Assembly: GCF_013408745.1 (NCBI RefSeq)
Contig: NZ_JACCBJ010000001.1
Span: forward strand, 1,612,001 to 1,676,000
Direction of reading: 5' to 3'
Origin: Leifsonia soli
GTDB taxonomy: Bacteria; Actinomycetota; Actinomycetes; Actinomycetales; Microbacteriaceae
DNA length: 64,000 nt
The notes under the pieces were generated by a model. That model was not told the origin of the DNA. It was given only the letters and a program-made list of their open reading frames with translations, and searched no databases. Below are positions 23,972 to 33,117 of this stretch, in pieces. The stretch's first letter is position 1. Each line of letters opens with the position of its first letter. A program made the position numbers and the translations under genes.

Positions 23972-24376
23972 ATGCGTATCCGCTCATCTGTCCTCGCTGC
24001 GGGCGTCGCCCTCTTGGCATTGTCCGGCTGCACAACGACCGAGTCGCCGGCACCGACAGTGTCGGCTGCGCCATCGGCAACGTCGTCAGCTTCACCCGCG
24101 ACTCCGAGGGCTACGGCGCCGATCGAGACCAGCGATGAGGCGACCACCACGTGCTGGAACGCCTACGCCGCCCAGCGGTCGGCAGCGCCCGATCGTCGCG
24201 CGCTGGCGAAGTCGGACTTCAGCCCCACGGCCGACGGCTTCGATGTGACGCTCACTATTCAGAGCGGCGAGACGCAGAACGCCGACGGCAGCACGTCGCC
24301 GATCTTCGACATCGCCTCCTGCTCACTGAACCGCGATGGAACTCTCGGCAAGGTCTCGGTCAAAGTCGGCAGCTGA
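23972..24376 (+). CDS. Small secreted lipoprotein of unknown function in the tRNA-associated island
   Basis: 134 residues. A lipoprotein signal peptide ends LALSGC with the cysteine at residue 20. A 30-residue alanine/serine/threonine/proline-rich linker follows, then a compact domain with two cysteines (CWNAYAAQRSAAPDRR and ASCSLNRDGTLG), perhaps disulfide-linked. No family is recognised. Codons such as TCA, TCT, TTG and ATT are commoner than in neighbouring genes, supporting acquisition from elsewhere. It lies inside the 29-bp direct repeats. Confidence 0.75.
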   Translation: MRIRSSVLAAGVALLALSGCTTTESPAPTVSAAPSATSSASPATPRATAPIETSDEATTTCWNAYAAQRSAAPDRRALAKSDFSPTADGFDVTLTIQSGETQNADGSTSPIFDIASCSLNRDGTLGKVSVKVGS

Positions 24377-24519
24377 GGCGGTGGATCTTTGTCGTTCATT
24401 CGACGTCCTTCGCCCGCACATCGTCCGTGCTCTAGAGATCAAACGTGTCGCCTGAAATCGAAACTCCTCGTAGTCCCGCGGATTTGGCAGGACCTTAGGC
24501 GCCGCAAGGGGACACAATC

Positions 24520-24548
24520 GGGTTCGAGTCCCGCTGGGGGGACTCGCC
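24520..24548 (+). repeat. Direct repeat copy 2 (tRNA T-arm-like), putative att site
   Basis: GGGTTCGAGTCCC, then CTGGGGGG, then ACTCGCC repeats 23724-23752 with two substitutions. No 5' tRNA half able to pair with TGGGGGG lies upstream, so this is not a complete tRNA. Confidence 0.75.
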
Positions 24549-24561
24549 AAGGCGCACGACG

Positions 24562-24591
24562 AAGGCCCGGCCCCCTCGGGGGCCGGGCCTT
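24562..24591. terminator. Strong GC hairpin downstream of ndh
   Basis: AAGGCCCGGCCCC and its complement, separated by a short loop, form a 13-bp stem ending in TT. It is placed 20 bp after the ndh stop (minus strand) and just outside the island, so it can stop transcripts from either side. Confidence 0.8.
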
Positions 24592-24610
24592 CGCGGTGTT
24601 CGCTCCGCGA

Positions 24611-26026
24611 CTACTTCGCGGTGACCTCCGCCGGCTGCTTCTCGGCAGCGGGCTTCTTGCGGGCGGGAGCCTTCTTCGCCGGCTCCTCCGGAGCGGCCTC
24701 GACGGCCGGCTTCGGGCGGGCGGCGAACTCCTCGAAACCGGCGCGCGGGTGCTGCACGGCCTCGAGCGACACGATGTCGCGTCCGAGCCAGAAGTTGTTC
24801 CACCAGCCCCAGATGACGCGCCACTTGCGCTCCCACGACGGCATGGCCAGGCCGTGGTAGCCGCGGTGGGCGAGCCAGCCGATGACGCCCTTCATGGCGA
24901 TCTTGCCGGACTGCAGCACGCCGACGCCGACGCCGAGGCCGGCGACCGCGCCGAGGCTCTTGTGGTAGTACTGGCGCGGCAGCTCGCCGCGCAGCGACGC
25001 CACGATGTTCTTCGCGAGCAGCTTGCCCTGGCGCACGGCGTGCTGGGCGTTCGGCACGCAGTAGCCGCCGACGCCGGCACCGGTCAGGTCGGGGACGGCC
25101 GAGACATCTCCGGCGCCCCAGGCGTCCTCGATGATCTCCTCGTCGGTGCCGACACGGAGGTCGGCGCGGACGCGGAGGCGGCCGCGCTCCTCGATCGGCA
25201 GGTCGGTGTGACGCACGATCGTGGGGTTCGCCATGACACCGGCGGTCCAGACGATGAGGTCGGTCTCGAAGCTCTCGCCGGTCGACAGCTGGATGACGCC
25301 GTCCACCGCGCTGGTGAGCTGGGTCTCCAGGTGGATCTGAGCCCCGCGCTCCGCGAGGTTCTTGATCACCCAGTGGCTGGTCTTGAGCGACACCTCCGGC
25401 ATGATCCGGCCCATGGCCTCGATCAGGTGGAAGTGCGTGTCCTCGAACGACAGCTCCGGGTACCGCTTCAGCAGCGAGCTGGCGAAGGAGCGCAGCTCGG
25501 CGAAGATCTCGATGCCGGCGAAGCCGCCGCCGACGACCACGACCGTGAGGAGGCGGTCGCGCTCCGGGCCGGCGGGCAGCCCGGCGGCCTTGTCGAAGTT
25601 GGTGAGGAGCTGGTCGCGGATGTACACGGCCTCCTCGATGTTCTTGAGGCCCACGGCCTGGTCGGCGACACCCGGGATCGGGAACGTGCGCGAGACGGCG
25701 CCGGCCGTGACCACGACGATGTCGTACTCGAACTCGTACGCCTCGCCGACGGGCGGCTGGATCGTCGCCACCTTGCGGGCGTGGTCGACGTACGTGACCT
25801 TGCCGGTGATGATGTTGGTGGTCTTGAGGTGACGGCGGTGCGCGACGACCGCGTGACGCGGCTCGATCGAGCCGGCAGCGACCTCCGGCAGGAACGGCTG
25901 GTACGTCATGTACGGCAGCGGGTCGACCATGGTGACCTCGGCCTCGCCCGGGCGGAGCTGCTTCTCGAGCTTCCACGCGGTGTAGAAGCCGGCGTATCCG
26001 CCGCCGACGATCAGGATTTTGGGCAC
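24611..26026 (-). CDS. ndh: Type II NADH dehydrogenase (NDH-2)
   Basis: 471 residues. Two Rossmann motifs are seen: the FAD site ILIVGGGYAGFYTA (5-18) and the NAD(H) site VVVVGGGFAGIEIFAEL (about 165-180). The quinone-site region follows DAWGAGDVSAVPD and PNAQHAVRQGKLLAKNI, which is typical of NDH-2. NDH-2 passes electrons from NADH to menaquinone at the inner membrane face without pumping protons. An amphipathic C-terminal part (about 370-430) anchors it to the membrane. The last 35 residues are an alanine/lysine/proline tail (PAKKAPARKKPAAEK) not needed for the fold. A hairpin at 24562-24591 ends the transcript. Confidence 0.95.
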   Translation of the reverse strand: MPKILIVGGGYAGFYTAWKLEKQLRPGEAEVTMVDPLPYMTYQPFLPEVAAGSIEPRHAVVAHRRHLKTTNIITGKVTYVDHARKVATIQPPVGEAYEFEYDIVVVTAGAVSRTFPIPGVADQAVGLKNIEEAVYIRDQLLTNFDKAAGLPAGPERDRLLTVVVVGGGFAGIEIFAELRSFASSLLKRYPELSFEDTHFHLIEAMGRIMPEVSLKTSHWVIKNLAERGAQIHLETQLTSAVDGVIQLSTGESFETDLIVWTAGVMANPTIVRHTDLPIEERGRLRVRADLRVGTDEEIIEDAWGAGDVSAVPDLTGAGVGGYCVPNAQHAVRQGKLLAKNIVASLRGELPRQYYHKSLGAVAGLGVGVGVLQSGKIAMKGVIGWLAHRGYHGLAMPSWERKWRVIWGWWNNFWLGRDIVSLEAVQHPRAGFEEFAARPKPAVEAAPEEPAKKAPARKKPAAEKQPAEVTAK

Positions 26027-26065
26027 AGTGATGCGTCTCCTCTAACCGATAAGTTTGGGCCTACA

Positions 26066-27439
26066 TTACTCCTTGCTGCGCATCCGCCTGAAATGCAGCC
26101 ACGCGCCGACGCCGCCGAGGGCGACGAGAGCGAGCAAGCCGGCGATCAGACCGAATGGCAGCCAGAATGCGGTGAGGACGCTCCATTGCGGCCAGAAGAA
26201 CCGACTCCATGGTAGCGCGCGCTCGGGGGTCAGTTTCGCCGGGACGGGCGCTGCCTGCGGATCCCCGCCGGGAGCGGGGGTCGACGGCGCCGGCGTCGAC
26301 GGCGATTCCGCCCGGCGGTGGATGCGGATCCAGTCCCCCAGATCGCCCATCGGGTTCGCGGTGACGTGCGGGACGGAGGCCGTCACCGCCGCTGCGGCAT
26401 CCAGCAGGCCGTAGCCGTAGATGGGGCTCGGAACGGCCCCTCCCGCGGGTCTGGCCGTGCGGATGATGCGCTCGATCACATCCGGGGCCTTCAGTTCGGG
26501 ATGCGCGGCGCGCACCAGGGCGATGGCTCCCGCGACCAGCGGCGTCGCACCGCTGGTGCCCGCCCACTGCACGTACCCTCCGCCGGGGCTCGCGCCGACG
26601 AGCTGCTCGCTCGGCGCCGAGACGCCGATCGTGATGCCCTGGGCGGACGCGTCGAAGCTCGCCTTGCCCGCCCGGTCGACACCCGCGACGGTGAGCACCC
26701 CGGGGATGGTCGCCGGCGCCCCGACCTCGCTGGTTCCGCTCCCCCGGTTGCCCGCGGCGGCCACGATCACCACGTCGTGCGCGAAGGCGTACTGGAAGGC
26801 GTCGTCCCAGCTGGTGGGCCAGTCGAGCGTGTTGCGGGTCAGCGACATGTTGATCACGGACGCGCCGTTGTCCACCGCCCAGCGGACGGCCTCGGCGATC
26901 TGCTCGTCGCTGCCGACCGGTCCCATCGCCTTCCCCAGGGCGACGGAGGCGGTGAGGATGCCGGCCTCCGGCGCCGCGCCCAGCACGCCGCTGTCCGGTC
27001 CTGTCCCCCGGCCGGCCAGGAGGGAGGCGACCCACGTTCCGTGGTCGGCGCTCTCCGCATCGCCGAGCGGCTTCTGCCCGGAGGCGGCGCCGACGCCCGA
27101 GACGTCCGTGCCGCCGACGACCGCGCCGGCGAGGTCGCGCACGGAGCCGTCGACGCCCGTGTCGATGACGGCGACCTTCACGCCCGCGCCGCGGGTCGTC
27201 TTCCAGGCCTGGGTGAAGCCGTAGTCGTTCAGCCAGTACTCGAGGTCGCGCACCTGGTCGGCGTGGGCGGCCGTGACCGGGACGAGGGCGGAGGCGACGG
27301 CGATGGCGGCCACAGCGGCGGCCGAGGCGAGGCGGCGGACCCGGCGTGCGGCAGCAGGCGGACGCGCGCTGCGACGACGGACAGGCGCCTCCCCGCCGCG
27401 CCCCGCCCCGTCGGGCTCACGCGCGGCCGATCGCCGCAT
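26066..27439 (-). CDS. Membrane-anchored subtilisin-like (S8) serine protease, mycosin-like
   Basis: 457 residues counted from the ATG at 27439. Basic N-terminus, signal peptide (about 38-60), then an S8 domain with catalytic D93 (VAVIDTGVD), H133 (DHGTWV), oxyanion N230 (AAGN) and S296 (GTSGATP). A proline-rich linker leads to one membrane helix near 425-445 and the cytoplasmic tail FRRMRSKE. Domain order and length match mycosins (MycP), proteases of type VII secretion, but no ESX gene is nearby. GTG at 27451 is an alternative start; ATG is preferred because GGGGGA precedes it. It follows DUF501 in the eno-ftsB neighbourhood. Confidence 0.9.
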   Translation of the reverse strand: MRRSAAREPDGAGRGGEAPVRRRSARPPAAARRVRRLASAAAVAAIAVASALVPVTAAHADQVRDLEYWLNDYGFTQAWKTTRGAGVKVAVIDTGVDGSVRDLAGAVVGGTDVSGVGAASGQKPLGDAESADHGTWVASLLAGRGTGPDSGVLGAAPEAGILTASVALGKAMGPVGSDEQIAEAVRWAVDNGASVINMSLTRNTLDWPTSWDDAFQYAFAHDVVIVAAAGNRGSGTSEVGAPATIPGVLTVAGVDRAGKASFDASAQGITIGVSAPSEQLVGASPGGGYVQWAGTSGATPLVAGAIALVRAAHPELKAPDVIERIIRTARPAGGAVPSPIYGYGLLDAAAAVTASVPHVTANPMGDLGDWIRIHRRAESPSTPAPSTPAPGGDPQAAPVPAKLTPERALPWSRFFWPQWSVLTAFWLPFGLIAGLLALVALGGVGAWLHFRRMRSKE

Positions 27440-27460
27440 CCGGTCCCCCACCGTGCACCC

Positions 27461-27976
27461 CTACCCGGCGACGTCGATGCGGCACTCGCAGACCGCGGGC
27501 GACCAGTCGCCGCGGGCGAGCGCCAGGTCGCCGATCGGGTTGACGCCCGGGCCTGCGGCGAGGGCGTGCGCGGCGAGGGCGTGCAGGCACTTCACACGGG
27601 AGGGCATGCCGCCGGCCGAGATGCCGGCGATCTCCTCCACCACGGCGATGGACTCGCGGTCCGCCAGGTACTGTTCGTGCGCCGCGCGGTAGGCGGTCGC
27701 GACGTCGTCGTCCTCCGCGAGGAGGTCGTTGTACTCGGCCATCACCTGCGTCGCCTCGAGGGCGGACATGGCCGCGGTGGCGGCGGGATGCGTCAGGTAG
27801 TAGAAGGTCGGGAACGGCGTGCCGTCGTCCAGGCGCGGCGCCGTCGAGACCACGGTCGGGCGGCCGCAGACGCAACGTGCGGCGATGCCGACCACATTGC
27901 GCGCGGGGCGGCCCAGCTGCTCGGAGACGACGGCGATGTCCTCGTCGGTCACGGGGTCGAACGGAGGTCTGGTCAT
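27461..27976 (-). CDS. DUF501 protein
   Basis: 171 residues with the DUF501 layout: DEDIAVVSEQLGR, then CVCGRPTVV with two cysteines, then GTPFPTFYYLTHPAA, and the C-terminal motifs VKCLHALAAHALA and NPIGD ending in CECRIDV. Four conserved cysteines suggest a metal site. DUF501 is almost always next to ftsB and eno in actinobacteria. Its function is unknown. It is 4 bp from the ftsB stop, so the genes are co-transcribed. Confidence 0.93.
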   Translation of the reverse strand: MTRPPFDPVTDEDIAVVSEQLGRPARNVVGIAARCVCGRPTVVSTAPRLDDGTPFPTFYYLTHPAATAAMSALEATQVMAEYNDLLAEDDDVATAYRAAHEQYLADRESIAVVEEIAGISAGGMPSRVKCLHALAAHALAAGPGVNPIGDLALARGDWSPAVCECRIDVAG

Positions 27977-27980
27977 GGCG

Positions 27981-28514
27981 CTACTTCTTCGGGGTGGGCG
28001 ACCCGGTGGCGGGAGCCGTCGGGTCGGGGGCCGGGGTTCCGCTCAGCTGCTGCGGGGTCGCCTGCGTCAGTCCGGCGCCCATGAAGGAGCCGAACAGGGA
28101 GCCGACCCAGTCGGTCTGCGTCTTCACCAGCTTGGAGCTGACCGGGGTCGTGTCCTGCTTCGCCGCCGGAGGGCGGTCGTCGATCACGAGGTAGCTGACC
28201 TCGCCGGGCATGACGTAGTAGAGCCGGTCGCGGGCCTGGGCCCGCAGATAACTGGGGTCGTTCCAGCGCGCCCGCTGGTCGGTGAGGGTGTCGACCTGGG
28301 CCGCGAGCTGATCGACGGCGTGCTGCTGGTCGGCGATCTGCTGGCGCTGCGCGATGAGCGCCTGGACGGTCGGCGCGAGGATGAGGACGGCGACCACGAG
28401 GACGCCCATCATCACCAGCGAGAACGCCGAGAAGTGCAGCTGGCGCAGCCACCGGCCGGTGCCGCTCGGGCGGGACATGCGCACCGGGACGCGTTGCGTG
28501 CGCGGCTTCGGCAT
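27981..28514 (-). CDS. ftsB: Septum formation initiator FtsB/DivIC-like protein
   Basis: 177 residues. A basic cytoplasmic N-terminus (1-27), one membrane helix (about 30-52) and an extracytoplasmic coiled coil (about 53-85, AQRQQIADQQHAVDQLAAQVD) are followed by the family motif DPSYLRAQARDRLYYVMPGE. A proline/threonine tail closes the protein. FtsB bridges FtsL and FtsQ in the divisome and helps trigger septal peptidoglycan synthesis. It lies between the small membrane gene after eno and DUF501, the usual actinobacterial order. Confidence 0.93.
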   Translation of the reverse strand: MPKPRTQRVPVRMSRPSGTGRWLRQLHFSAFSLVMMGVLVVAVLILAPTVQALIAQRQQIADQQHAVDQLAAQVDTLTDQRARWNDPSYLRAQARDRLYYVMPGEVSYLVIDDRPPAAKQDTTPVSSKLVKTQTDWVGSLFGSFMGAGLTQATPQQLSGTPAPDPTAPATGSPTPKK

Positions 28515-28622
28515 GAGCCCTCCGGGTGGGATGCTGCTGGCGGATCGGGACCGGTCGGCCCCCTCCCATCGTAGGCGATCGCATCCCCGCGGCCCGTGGC
28601 GGCACGGGGTGTCGGGATGCGC

Positions 28623-28886
28623 TCAGCCGGCGGTCAGGATGCCCGCGAGACGCACGGCGCCGAGCGCGACGAGCGCGCCGCCGCCGACGAGGAAGACCGC
28701 GCCGAGCGCCCGCACGTCGCGTGCGCGGAACCGGCGGTGCGCATCCTCATCGGCGAAGAACTCGGCGCTCCGGCCCGGCCGCAGCACGAGGAACAGCCCG
28801 AGCAGGGCGAAGAGCGCCGCGAGCGCCAGGAACAGGACGAGCGGGACGACCTCCGACTCGGTCCGCATGAGCTGCTCGATCCGCAC
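28623..28886 (-). CDS. Small two-helix membrane protein
   Basis: 87 residues with two membrane helices (about 13-35 and 60-82) separated by a polar loop FFADEDAHRRFRARDVR. No cysteines or motif were recognised. It is preceded by the hairpin that ends eno and followed after 108 bp by ftsB, so it may have its own promoter. Function is unknown. Confidence 0.7.
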   Translation of the reverse strand: MRIEQLMRTESEVVPLVLFLALAALFALLGLFLVLRPGRSAEFFADEDAHRRFRARDVRALGAVFLVGGGALVALGAVRLAGILTAG

Positions 28887-28906
28887 CCCAGCACCCTACC
28901 CTCGCC

Positions 28907-28970
28907 CCGCGAGGTGCTCGCAGTGGCGCGCGACACGCCGCGCGGGGGCGCATCTACGAGCACCTCGCGG
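28907..28970 (-). terminator. Hairpin downstream of eno
   Basis: CCGCGAGGTGCTCG and its exact complement (14 bp) flank a 36-base GC-rich loop that can itself fold (GCGCG/CGCGC). It starts 7 bp past the eno stop. No T-run is present; it is likely a terminator or 3' stabiliser. Confidence 0.65.
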
Positions 28971-28977
28971 CCAGGCC

Positions 28978-30300
<1,323 letters not shown>

Positions 30301-30322
30301 CTAGTGATGCCGGATGAGCCGG

Positions 30323-31615
30323 TCAGTTCAGCGGCTTCACCTGGAGGGCGGCGGCGTCCGCCGTGTCCGCGTCGACGAACGCGAAGGAGCGGAAGCCCGC
30401 CGCGGCCGCGCGGTCGAGCACGGCCTTCAGGTTCTTGGCGCGGCGGTCCAGGCGGACCCGGTGGCCGCGTGCGATCAGCTCCGACTTGATGGCGACGAGA
30501 CGGTCGAGCGGGACGCTGGGGTCGTACACCAGAACGACGGACTCCGCGGAGGCGTCCTCGGGCACCTCGATCAGGTCGACGACCCGCTCGAAGCCGATCG
30601 AGAACCCCGCGGCCGGCACGTCGGTGCCGAGGAACCGGCCGATCATGCCGTCGTAGCGGCCACCGCCGCCGACCGAGCTCCCGGAGCCCGGGTGCGCGAT
30701 CTCGAAGATGGTGCCGGTGTAGTAGCCCATTCCGCGAACGAGCGTCGGGTCGAACCGCAGCGCGACGCCGGGCGGGAGGGTGTCGAGCGCGTGCGCGAGC
30801 GCCTCCAGATCCGCGACGGCGTCGGTGTCCATCCCCTCGGGGAGGATGCTCGTGATCGCCTCGACGGTGAGCTCGACGCCGCCGTCGGCCAGGTGCGGCT
30901 CCAGGTCGGAGAGGATGCCGCCGAGCACGGCCGCCGCGTCCGCCCCGCCCTCGGCGAGCTCGGCGACGACGCCGTCTGCGCCGATCTTGTCGAGCTTGTC
31001 GATGGAGATGAGCACCTGCGGCCAGCGCGTCTCGTCGAAGCCGCAGTACTCGAGCAGCCCGTTGAGGATGCGCCGGTCGTTGATGCGGATCGTGCAGTCC
31101 GTCAGCCCCAGGGCCTCCAGCGCGGCGGCCGTCGCGGTGATCAGCTCGACCTCGGCCAGCTGGGACGCCTCGCCGATGATGTCGATGTCGCACTGCACGA
31201 ACTGCCGGTAGCGGCCCTTCTGCGGACGCTCGGCCCGCCACACCGGGGCGATCTGGATGCTGCGGAACACCGGGGGCAGCTCGGCTCGGTGCGTGGCGTA
31301 GAAGCGGGCGAGCGGCACCGTCAGGTCGAACCGGAGGCCGAGGTCGGCGAGGCTCAGCAGGTCGCCGGTGTCGATCGCAGCGGTGAGGTCGTCGCCGTCG
31401 AGCCCACGCTTCAGGATGCTGAACGAGAGCTTCTCGTTGTCGCCGCCGAGACCCGAGTGCAGGCGCTCGACGTCCTCGACGACGGGGGTCTCGATCTCAT
31501 CGAACCCGTGCGCCGAGAAGCTGCGTCGGATCACCCCGAGGGCATGCTCGCGGCGGGCCTTCTCAGCGGGGAGGAAGTCGCGCATGCCGCGGGGCGGGGT
31601 GATCGGAGTGGCCAT
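30323..31615 (-). CDS. hisS: Histidyl-tRNA synthetase
   Basis: 430 residues, class IIa synthetase charging tRNA-His. Motif 1 is in TPVVEDVERL, motif 2 is FRSIQIAPVWRAERPQKGRYRQFVQCD (aminoacyl-adenylate site), the HisA motif is LVRGMGYYTGTIFEI, and motif 3 is GGGRYDGMIGRF. The C-terminal anticodon-binding domain starts near residue 335 (SVVLVYDPSVPLDRLVAIKSELI). An open frame continues to 31978, but ATG 31615 opens at the conserved N-terminus TPPRGMRDFLPAE. It is 64 bp downstream of eno's start on the same strand. Confidence 0.96.
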   Translation of the reverse strand: MATPITPPRGMRDFLPAEKARREHALGVIRRSFSAHGFDEIETPVVEDVERLHSGLGGDNEKLSFSILKRGLDGDDLTAAIDTGDLLSLADLGLRFDLTVPLARFYATHRAELPPVFRSIQIAPVWRAERPQKGRYRQFVQCDIDIIGEASQLAEVELITATAAALEALGLTDCTIRINDRRILNGLLEYCGFDETRWPQVLISIDKLDKIGADGVVAELAEGGADAAAVLGGILSDLEPHLADGGVELTVEAITSILPEGMDTDAVADLEALAHALDTLPPGVALRFDPTLVRGMGYYTGTIFEIAHPGSGSSVGGGGRYDGMIGRFLGTDVPAAGFSIGFERVVDLIEVPEDASAESVVLVYDPSVPLDRLVAIKSELIARGHRVRLDRRAKNLKAVLDRAAAAGFRSFAFVDADTADAAALQVKPLN

Positions 31616-31983
31616 GGCTCGATTCTTCCATGACGGGGCGGCGAGGCGCCGATTCCGGGTATGGTGCACGCCCGCCGCTCCGGCGTAAACTCCCCCCGTT
31701 GCCACCCTGAGGCCGCGCCGTTGTGCGGGGCTCGGTGGTGTCCTCACCACAGGACCTGGCATGAGTCGCATCCGTCCGACCACGGCGCTTGCTCGCTGCC
31801 AGACACAGGCCGACAACGCGTCCGCCGACCACCAGGAGCGCGCCGCCGCGAGGCGCCGTCTCACCCGAATGGCGACCTGAACCGGGCGGACGCGCTGCCG
31901 GCCATCCGCGCGCTGCTGCGTTGCCGCACGTCTCGCGGCCGCGCGCCCGGCGCTCACGACGGGTCTTGGTTCCGTCATCCGGA
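31616..31983. other. Structured intergenic region between hisS and the siderophore operon, no gene seen
   Basis: No frame here has convincing coding features. Between 31690 and 31765 there are several nested inverted repeats (GTGGTG-TCCT-CACCAC; GTCCT-CACCAC-AGGAC; GAGGCCGCGC with GCGGGGCTC), dense enough to suggest a folded RNA on either strand. On the minus strand it would be the hisS leader. Nothing matches a riboswitch I can name. Confidence 0.4.
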
Positions 31984-32002
31984 TTAGGTTAGGCTTGCCT
32001 TA
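31984..32002. promoter_or_regulatory. DtxR/IdeR-like iron box
   Basis: TTAGGTTAGGCTTGCCTTA matches the 19-bp iron-box consensus TTAGGTTAGCCTAACCTAA closely, with departures only in the second half. It lies 57 bp upstream of the siderophore-binding protein start, in promoter position. It implies repression by an iron-loaded DtxR/IdeR protein. Confidence 0.85.
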
Positions 32003-32059
32003 CATCGCGCCGACCGTGTCGTCGGCAGCCGCCCATCCCATCCCCTCCCGAGGAGAACC

Positions 32060-33112
32060 ATGCTGCCTGTCCCCCGTGCCCGCCGCCGGTCGCGTCTCGC
32101 CGTGATCGCCTCCGCGATCGTGGCCTCCGCCGCCCTCGTGCTCACCGGCTGCAGCGCCGGCGGATCGGCTGCGCAGAGCAGCTCGAGCGCCGACTCCGGC
32201 TCCTTCCCGGTCACGGTGAAGAGCGCCCTCGGCTCCGCGACGATCGACGAGAAGCCGAAGCGGATCGCGACCTGGGGATGGGGTGCGCAGGACATCGTGC
32301 TGGCGCTCGGCATCGTCCCGGTCGCCATGCCCTCGTTCAGCTACGGAGGCGACAGCGACGGCGTGCTGCCGTGGGATGCCGACCGCATCACGGAGCTCGG
32401 CGGGAAGACCCCGCAGATCATCGACGCCGACAGCGGCGAGGTGCCGTTCGAGCAGTTCGTCACGGCCAAGCCCGACATCATCCTCGCGCCGTACTCCGGC
32501 CTGACGCAGGCCGAATACGACACCCTCAGCAAGATCGCCCCGGTCGTCGCGTACCCGGACAAGCCGTGGGCGACGAGCTGGCGCGACCAGACCGCCATCG
32601 TCGGCAAGGCGCTCGGCATGACGAAGGAGACCGACGCCCTGGTCGCGAAGACCGAGGACTCGGTGGCCGCGCTGGCCGCCAAGTACCCGGTGCTGAAGGA
32701 CAAGACGTTCTTCTACGCCGCCGCCAACGAGCCGGGCAAGCTCAACGTCTACCGCGCGGAGGACCCGCGCGTCCAGCTCCTCAACGACCTGGGACTGAAG
32801 AACTCCGCGAGCATCGCCGCGCTCGACTCCTCGAAGGGCGACGGGAGCTTCTTCTACCAGCTCAGCTACGAGAACCTGTCGAAGATCGACACCGATCTCC
32901 TCGTCATGTACTTCGACAAGCAGTCGTCGGTGGATGCATTCACCTCCGACCCGCTCGTCGCCGCGATGCCCACCATCAAGGACGGCCGTTTCGCCCCGAT
33001 CGTCGGCGAGTCGTTCGTCGCCGCCACCAGTGCGCCCAGCGTGCTCAGCATCCCGTGGATGCTCGACCGCTACGTGCCCGAGCTGGCCAAGGCCGCCGAC
33101 AAGGTCGAGTAG
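32060..33112 (+). CDS. Iron-siderophore ABC transporter substrate-binding lipoprotein
   Basis: 350 residues. The lipoprotein signal ends VLTGC (cysteine 31). The mature protein has the class III (FhuD/BtuF-like) fold with two lobes joined by a helix: PKRIATWGWGAQDIVLALGI, FVTAKPDIILAPYSGLTQAEYDTLSKIAPVVAY, and the C-terminal APSVLSIPWMLDRYVPELAKA. It binds a ferric siderophore (or possibly heme/cobalamin) outside the membrane. A ribosome site (GAGGAG) precedes the ATG. It is the first gene after an iron box and heads a four-gene operon. Confidence 0.95.
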   Translation: MLPVPRARRRSRLAVIASAIVASAALVLTGCSAGGSAAQSSSSADSGSFPVTVKSALGSATIDEKPKRIATWGWGAQDIVLALGIVPVAMPSFSYGGDSDGVLPWDADRITELGGKTPQIIDADSGEVPFEQFVTAKPDIILAPYSGLTQAEYDTLSKIAPVVAYPDKPWATSWRDQTAIVGKALGMTKETDALVAKTEDSVAALAAKYPVLKDKTFFYAAANEPGKLNVYRAEDPRVQLLNDLGLKNSASIAALDSSKGDGSFFYQLSYENLSKIDTDLLVMYFDKQSSVDAFTSDPLVAAMPTIKDGRFAPIVGESFVAATSAPSVLSIPWMLDRYVPELAKAADKVE

Positions 33113-33117
33113 AGCAG

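Larger units (their letters stand above)
23724..24548. mobile_element. Remnant 0.8-kb integrative element in a tRNA 3' end
   Basis: The segment is bounded by a 29-bp direct repeat of the tRNA 3' end, the usual footprint of tyrosine-integrase insertion. Base composition inside is visibly less GC-rich than the flanks (for example 24430-24500). It holds a small lipoprotein gene and a possible 23-residue peptide but no integrase or excisionase, so it is probably a decayed island or a satellite-type remnant. Mobility is inference. Confidence 0.6.

Noticed and set aside
24481..24548. Second complete tRNA at the distal repeat
   Set aside because: Only the T arm and acceptor 3' strand are present. 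No 5' strand able to pair with TGGGGGG and no D arm could be found within 90 bases upstream.
24323..24550. 75-residue minus-strand frame through the second att-like repeat
   Set aside because: It starts inside the tRNA-like repeat, has no ribosome site and overlaps the lipoprotein gene end; no family resemblance could be supported.
31690..31720. T-box-like AGGGTGGCAAC on the minus strand upstream of hisS
   Set aside because: The consensus continues ACCGCG, which is not present, and the UGGN element would not pair with the C73 discriminator of tRNA-His. No specifier stem could be placed.
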